A program made the translations under genes and the position numbers. 54,026 nt of DNA from an uncultured Taibaiella sp. GTDB taxonomy: Bacteria > Bacteroidota > Bacteroidia > Chitinophagales > Chitinophagaceae. The stretch covers positions 1 through 54,026 of the forward strand of contig CALMWT010000010.1 in the NCBI GenBank assembly GCA_937870855.1, written 5' to 3'. Shown here piece by piece: positions 50,778-54,026 of the stretch. The notes below the pieces were generated by a model. The model saw nothing but the letters and a program-made list of their open reading frames with translations, had not been told where the DNA came from and searched no databases. Within the stretch, counting starts at the first letter, position 1; every line of letters begins with the position of its first letter.

Positions 50778-51437
50778 CTACTCGCCATCAGTTTCTTCTC
50801 CACGGGCATCCTTCAGAAATGTTTCATTTATTCGCTTTCCCCACGAGATAGTTGTTACATCTTCACTGTTCTCTTTTGCAAACAAACTTTCAGCTTTCTC
50901 AAAGTAAGGAAGCGATGCTTTTTTACCGCCGCCAAACATCTTTGGTGTAAATCGCTTGCTTGTTCCCTGCAAATAATAAATGCGCGGATTATTAGGGTTG
51001 AGTTCTTTTGCCTTCGCAATATTTTCATCAAATATCTTCCCGTACTTCTGCCACCGTGATTGTGGTTTTACTGCCAGGCGAGCATTCGCTATCATTGCAG
51101 CAAGCACATAAGTTTCATCATTTTCTTTCTTTAACAAACTCACGGTTTCTTCTCTTTCCCTCTCGGCTTCATCAAGGTAAGCATCGCGCTTTGCTTCATT
51201 AGTTTCATTGTAGGAAAGTATGGCTTTGCTCAGAGCGTTATAAAAATGTGCAGCCCATTCGTCCGGCCATTTTTTAGAAATTAATCCCAGCTTATTGCTC
51301 ATTTCTACTCTTGCACTGTTCTCTTTTGTTGTGTCAAAAGTGTTCCATGTTTTTTGCAATGCTTGCTTAAAATCTTGTGCGTTTGCATTTACAAAAGCGA
51401 CAGCGCTTACCGCAATTAATAAAATCAGTTTTTTCAT
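50778..51437 (-). CDS. periplasmic protein, probably TPR-like, partner of a TonB receptor
   Basis: 219 aa from the ATG at 51437, which places the signal peptide at the start (KKLILLIAVSAVAFVNANAQ); a frame extends 56 codons upstream into the receptor gene without family sense. The mature protein is helical, with paired helices resembling tetratricopeptide repeats (EWAAHFYNALSKAILSYNET, NAR..AVKPQSRWQKYGKIFD, AKELNPNNPRIYYLQGTSK). No enzyme motif is visible. It lies 19 nt after the TonB-receptor stop on the same strand, so the two form an operon. Confidence 0.82.
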   Translation of the reverse strand: MKKLILLIAVSAVAFVNANAQDFKQALQKTWNTFDTTKENSARVEMSNKLGLISKKWPDEWAAHFYNALSKAILSYNETNEAKRDAYLDEAEREREETVSLLKKENDETYVLAAMIANARLAVKPQSRWQKYGKIFDENIAKAKELNPNNPRIYYLQGTSKRFTPKMFGGGKKASLPYFEKAESLFAKENSEDVTTISWGKRINETFLKDARGEETDGE

Positions 51438-51456
51438 TTTTATTGTTTGTAGTTGT

Positions 51457-53649
51457 TTACAATTCGTCTTTGTTGAACTCACTAAGCGACATGTTGATGC
51501 CCACGAAATAAGAACGATACAATGCAGGCACCACCGGAAATCTTTGCTTTCCGTCGGCACTATAGCGATAACCGAAAACATTTTTATGATTGGTAACATT
51601 GTCAATTCCGGCGTAGATAACAGTGAACCATTTTCCGATGGAACGAAGATAATTTACCGTAAAAGACAAGCTTTGGTATTCCGGTGCGAGGTCGCCTAAA
51701 AACGTAGGATTAGAAGGGTTGAAAAATGGTCTGCCGCTTGCATAACTATATGTCGCATTGATCTGTGTTTGTATTCTTTCGATCCAATATTTTCCCACCA
51801 CATTCAGATTATGTGTAGCAATAAATTCAGGAGTAGCTTCTGCGAGATAATTTTTGTACAATCTTCTGGTGTCAATATAGCTGTAGGAAACCCAATAATC
51901 TGTATTCTTTATCGTTTTTCTGTCGCGCCAAAAAAGCTCTGCACCGGTTGCATAACCATATCCACTGTTGTTGATACCAAACTTACCAGTGACGAGATTT
52001 TGCTCCAATGAACGAAAAGAATTAGGATCGTAATCGGCTGTGTCGGAAGTCCAATATTCACGCAATAAGTGCTCGTAGCTTTTGTAATAAACCTCTAAGC
52101 GTAAAGTGCGATCATTTTTCTGAAACTGATAATTGACGATGTAATGGATAGCTTTCTGAAAATCGAATTGTTGATTGAACGGTTTGTTTGTATAGAGATA
52201 GAGATAATCAGGAAGTTGGTAAAAAATACCTGTTGCGAGCGACACTTGAGCATTTCTTCCCGCTTTTACTGCAAGTGATAATCGCGGAGCCACGTTGTCT
52301 TTATTCAAAAGCAAACTGTGTTCATAGCGCAATCCTGGTTTAAAAGCCAACCAATAAACAGGAATCCATTCTGCTTCTGCATAACCGGACACAATGCGTT
52401 CGTCAATAGATCTACTAAATCCTGCAAAATTGTTTTCAACTTTGAAATGCTGCAAATCAGAACCGGCAAGTATGTTCAATCTTGTGTTGACAATATATTT
52501 TGCCTCCAGTCGTCCCTGCGAACGTTGCTCAATCAAGCCGCCACCAATTGTATCAAAATTGCTCTTGTCTTTATTATAACTGAAAGCTCCTGCCGCGTAA
52601 ATAATCCATTTGTCCTTCAGCGTTTGCTTGTAGGAAACCTGTGCGTTGTAGTTGTCGTTTTTCAAAGTGTAGCGTATTGTTTGCTCCGGCACACCAGGAT
52701 TGGGGACAGCTATTCCACTACTAAAATGGTTCACACTTACTGTGGCTTTTACCAATCTATTTTTATTGGGTTGAAAAGCGTAACGCGCAGAGCCACCATA
52801 TCCTTCCGGCACGTCGAAAAAGTCAAAGTTTGTTTTCACTATTCCATAGAAAGGAGAAAGATTATTGTAAAATGCTGTGACATCGCCTCCACTTTTTTTC
52901 CAAAGCTTACTACCGCTTGCGTACACCCCAGCCATATTTGCACCCAGGTTTATCGTGCTTCTTTCAGGGAGATCGAGCGAACTTAATTCCAAGACAGAAG
53001 AAAGTGCCTGTCCATAACGCGCACTATATCCGCCACTGCTAAAGGAAACCCCCTTAAACTGAAACGCACCAAAACGACTTCTCGTGGCCACGCCGGGCGG
53101 TCCGCTGAAAAAAGCATTTTGCACCACCATTCCATCAATTATAAAACCAGCTTCGCTCGCATCTCCACCACGAACAAACAAACCATTTTGTGTCCCTTGT
53201 TTTTGCGTACCCGGCAGTGTTTCCAATGCGCGAACTACATCCGCCTGAGCGCCTGCAGTTGTCACAATATCGAGAGGTTTCAAAACTGTTTTGTCTTTAT
53301 CATTACTTGCTTCAAATGCACCAGCCGTAATCGTAACTTCTTCCAATGTTTTCGCAGTATTTTTTAGCGTAAGGTTGATGTCTGAAATATCGCCTGCGAT
53401 CTTCAGAGTAGTTCCTGCATTTGAATATCCTACAGCAGTGGCAACTAATGTTTGCGTACCATTTTCAGTTGTTGTGAATTTAAAAACACCAAAGCTATCC
53501 GTTGAGCTTCCATCAAGGGTATTATCAAGATAAACACTGGCACCCATCACGGGCTTTCCCTTGTCATCAACTATGCGTCCGCTAATGTTGCTTTGTGCCA
53601 ACGCAGTTAGATGAAAAACCGAAAGCAAAAAGGTAAAAAATGACTTCAT
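51457..53649 (-). CDS. TonB-dependent outer-membrane receptor
   Basis: 730 aa. The signal peptide (FFTFLLSVFHLTALAQ) is followed by a CarboxypepD_reg-like domain (NISGRIVDDKGKPVMGASVY). The plug domain has DIVTTAGAQADVVRALETLPG and LFVRGGDASEAGFIIDGMVV. The barrel (QPNKNRLVKATVSVNHFSSG ... YRSYFVGINMSLSEF) is shorter than the 1267-aa receptor. It imports an unidentified ligand using TonB energy. No siderophore or SusD gene is adjacent, and the only partner is the downstream periplasmic helical protein. Confidence 0.94.
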   Translation of the reverse strand: MKSFFTFLLSVFHLTALAQSNISGRIVDDKGKPVMGASVYLDNTLDGSSTDSFGVFKFTTTENGTQTLVATAVGYSNAGTTLKIAGDISDINLTLKNTAKTLEEVTITAGAFEASNDKDKTVLKPLDIVTTAGAQADVVRALETLPGTQKQGTQNGLFVRGGDASEAGFIIDGMVVQNAFFSGPPGVATRSRFGAFQFKGVSFSSGGYSARYGQALSSVLELSSLDLPERSTINLGANMAGVYASGSKLWKKSGGDVTAFYNNLSPFYGIVKTNFDFFDVPEGYGGSARYAFQPNKNRLVKATVSVNHFSSGIAVPNPGVPEQTIRYTLKNDNYNAQVSYKQTLKDKWIIYAAGAFSYNKDKSNFDTIGGGLIEQRSQGRLEAKYIVNTRLNILAGSDLQHFKVENNFAGFSRSIDERIVSGYAEAEWIPVYWLAFKPGLRYEHSLLLNKDNVAPRLSLAVKAGRNAQVSLATGIFYQLPDYLYLYTNKPFNQQFDFQKAIHYIVNYQFQKNDRTLRLEVYYKSYEHLLREYWTSDTADYDPNSFRSLEQNLVTGKFGINNSGYGYATGAELFWRDRKTIKNTDYWVSYSYIDTRRLYKNYLAEATPEFIATHNLNVVGKYWIERIQTQINATYSYASGRPFFNPSNPTFLGDLAPEYQSLSFTVNYLRSIGKWFTVIYAGIDNVTNHKNVFGYRYSADGKQRFPVVPALYRSYFVGINMSLSEFNKDEL

Positions 53650-53665
53650 ATTTCAGAATATAGCC

Positions 53666-53673
53666 CAAAGCTA
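53666..53673 (-). promoter_or_regulatory. -7 box of the TonB-receptor promoter
   Basis: TAGCTTTG on the minus strand matches TAnnTTTG and lies 16 nt upstream of the ATG at 53649. No -33 box is evident. Confidence 0.45.
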
Positions 53674-53817
53674 ATATGAATGTCAGTAGCTAAGCATGGC
53701 ATTTCGGCAAAGCAAACAACACAATCGGTAAACCAAATAAAATAATCGGTGAGTGAGATGATAGCAATTACGGATTACTGCTGGCGCAAAGTTTTTAGGA
53801 ATAAAGAAAAATCGTGT

Positions 53818-54026
53818 ATGCCGGAAGGTCCTTCCATAGTGATTCTCAAAGAGGCGGTGCAACCTTTCGAAGGCAAGAAAGTGACGGAAGTATCGGGCAA
53901 TGTAAAGACGTTTGACATCGCTATAATACAGGGCAAAAAAATTATCGCATTTAAAAGTTGGGGCAAACATTTTCTTCTCGGCTTTCGCGGGTTCACAGTT
54001 CGGGTACATTTTCTCATGTTTGGTTC
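53818..54026 (+). CDS. Fpg/Nei-family DNA glycosylase, N-terminal part (runs off window)
   Basis: ATG at 53818 gives MPEGPSIVILKEAVQPFEGK, then KVTEVSGNVKTFD; 69 codons are seen with no stop before the right edge. The N-terminal M-P-E-G-P provides the catalytic Pro2 and Glu3 of the formamidopyrimidine/endonuclease VIII fold. Further on, KSWGKHFLLGF and VRVHFLMFGS match the conserved lysine-loop and H-x-M-F-G segment, closer to Nei (endonuclease VIII-like) than to MutM. It excises oxidised bases. Upstream 53650-53817 is the divergent promoter region with the TonB receptor. Confidence 0.88.
   Translation, partial: MPEGPSIVILKEAVQPFEGKKVTEVSGNVKTFDIAIIQGKKIIAFKSWGKHFLLGFRGFTVRVHFLMFG

Overview
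The window is a chromosomal segment from a member of the Bacteroidota, most like the Chitinophagaceae or related Sphingobacteriales. The evidence is the type IX secretion (T9SS) C-terminal sorting domains, TonB-dependent receptors with an N-terminal carboxypeptidase-regulatory-like domain, PorV/PorQ-family barrels, two-subunit 2-oxoacid:ferredoxin oxidoreductase, and many start-proximal promoters of the Bacteroidota type (TTTG-N19-21-TAnnTTTG). No phage, insertion sequence, plasmid function or CRISPR array was found.

Layout. 1-456: minus-strand tRNA cluster Thr-Tyr-Gly behind a textbook promoter. 533-4535: proton-translocating transhydrogenase operon pntA1-pntA2-pntB, interrupted by a four-helix-bundle gene with repeat flanks, then a DUF4468-like secreted protein. 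4605-7634: secreted RCC1/L-domain protein with a T9SS tail. 7844-10653: ABC-F ATPase, HIT hydrolase, greA. 10743-19789: operon of TonB receptor, 1345-aa T9SS-type protein and PorV/PorQ barrel. 19892-21597: 2-hydroxyacid dehydrogenase and rsmA. 21632-22200: 113-bp tandem repeat array. 22231-24842: pepA-pdxA. 24921-27837: Rieske/FAD oxidoreductase, a Uma2 remnant and an M16 protease. 27846-30558: flippase and KorB. 30664-33882: murI, small ORFs, pyrG. 33958-34623: HicB/HicA-like toxin-antitoxin locus with a frameshifted antitoxin. 34726-38780: CBS protein, fused 2-oxoacid dehydrogenase E1, lipoprotein, Rid protein. 38925-42374: two secreted repeat proteins. 42391-45877: carbonic anhydrase, FAH-family hydrolase, a GxxExxY gene in an inverted-repeat cassette, 3-hydroxyacyl-CoA dehydrogenase. 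45888-50609: small lipoprotein, mfd, NarL-type regulator. 50778-54026: TonB receptor with a periplasmic partner, and the start of a Fpg/Nei DNA glycosylase.

Most genes are housekeeping functions (DNA repair, translation, nucleotide, cofactor and wall synthesis) mixed with cell-envelope genes. The most unusual signal is a set of small repeat families scattered through the window. Three have entered coding sequences in frame, each at an interdomain linker: mfd, the fused E1 dehydrogenase and the ABC-F gene. Two others flank small 'passenger' genes (four-helix-bundle protein and GxxExxY protein) that sit inside or between unrelated metabolic genes. No transposase is visible that would explain them. 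All family assignments come from reading motifs by eye; no database search was run.
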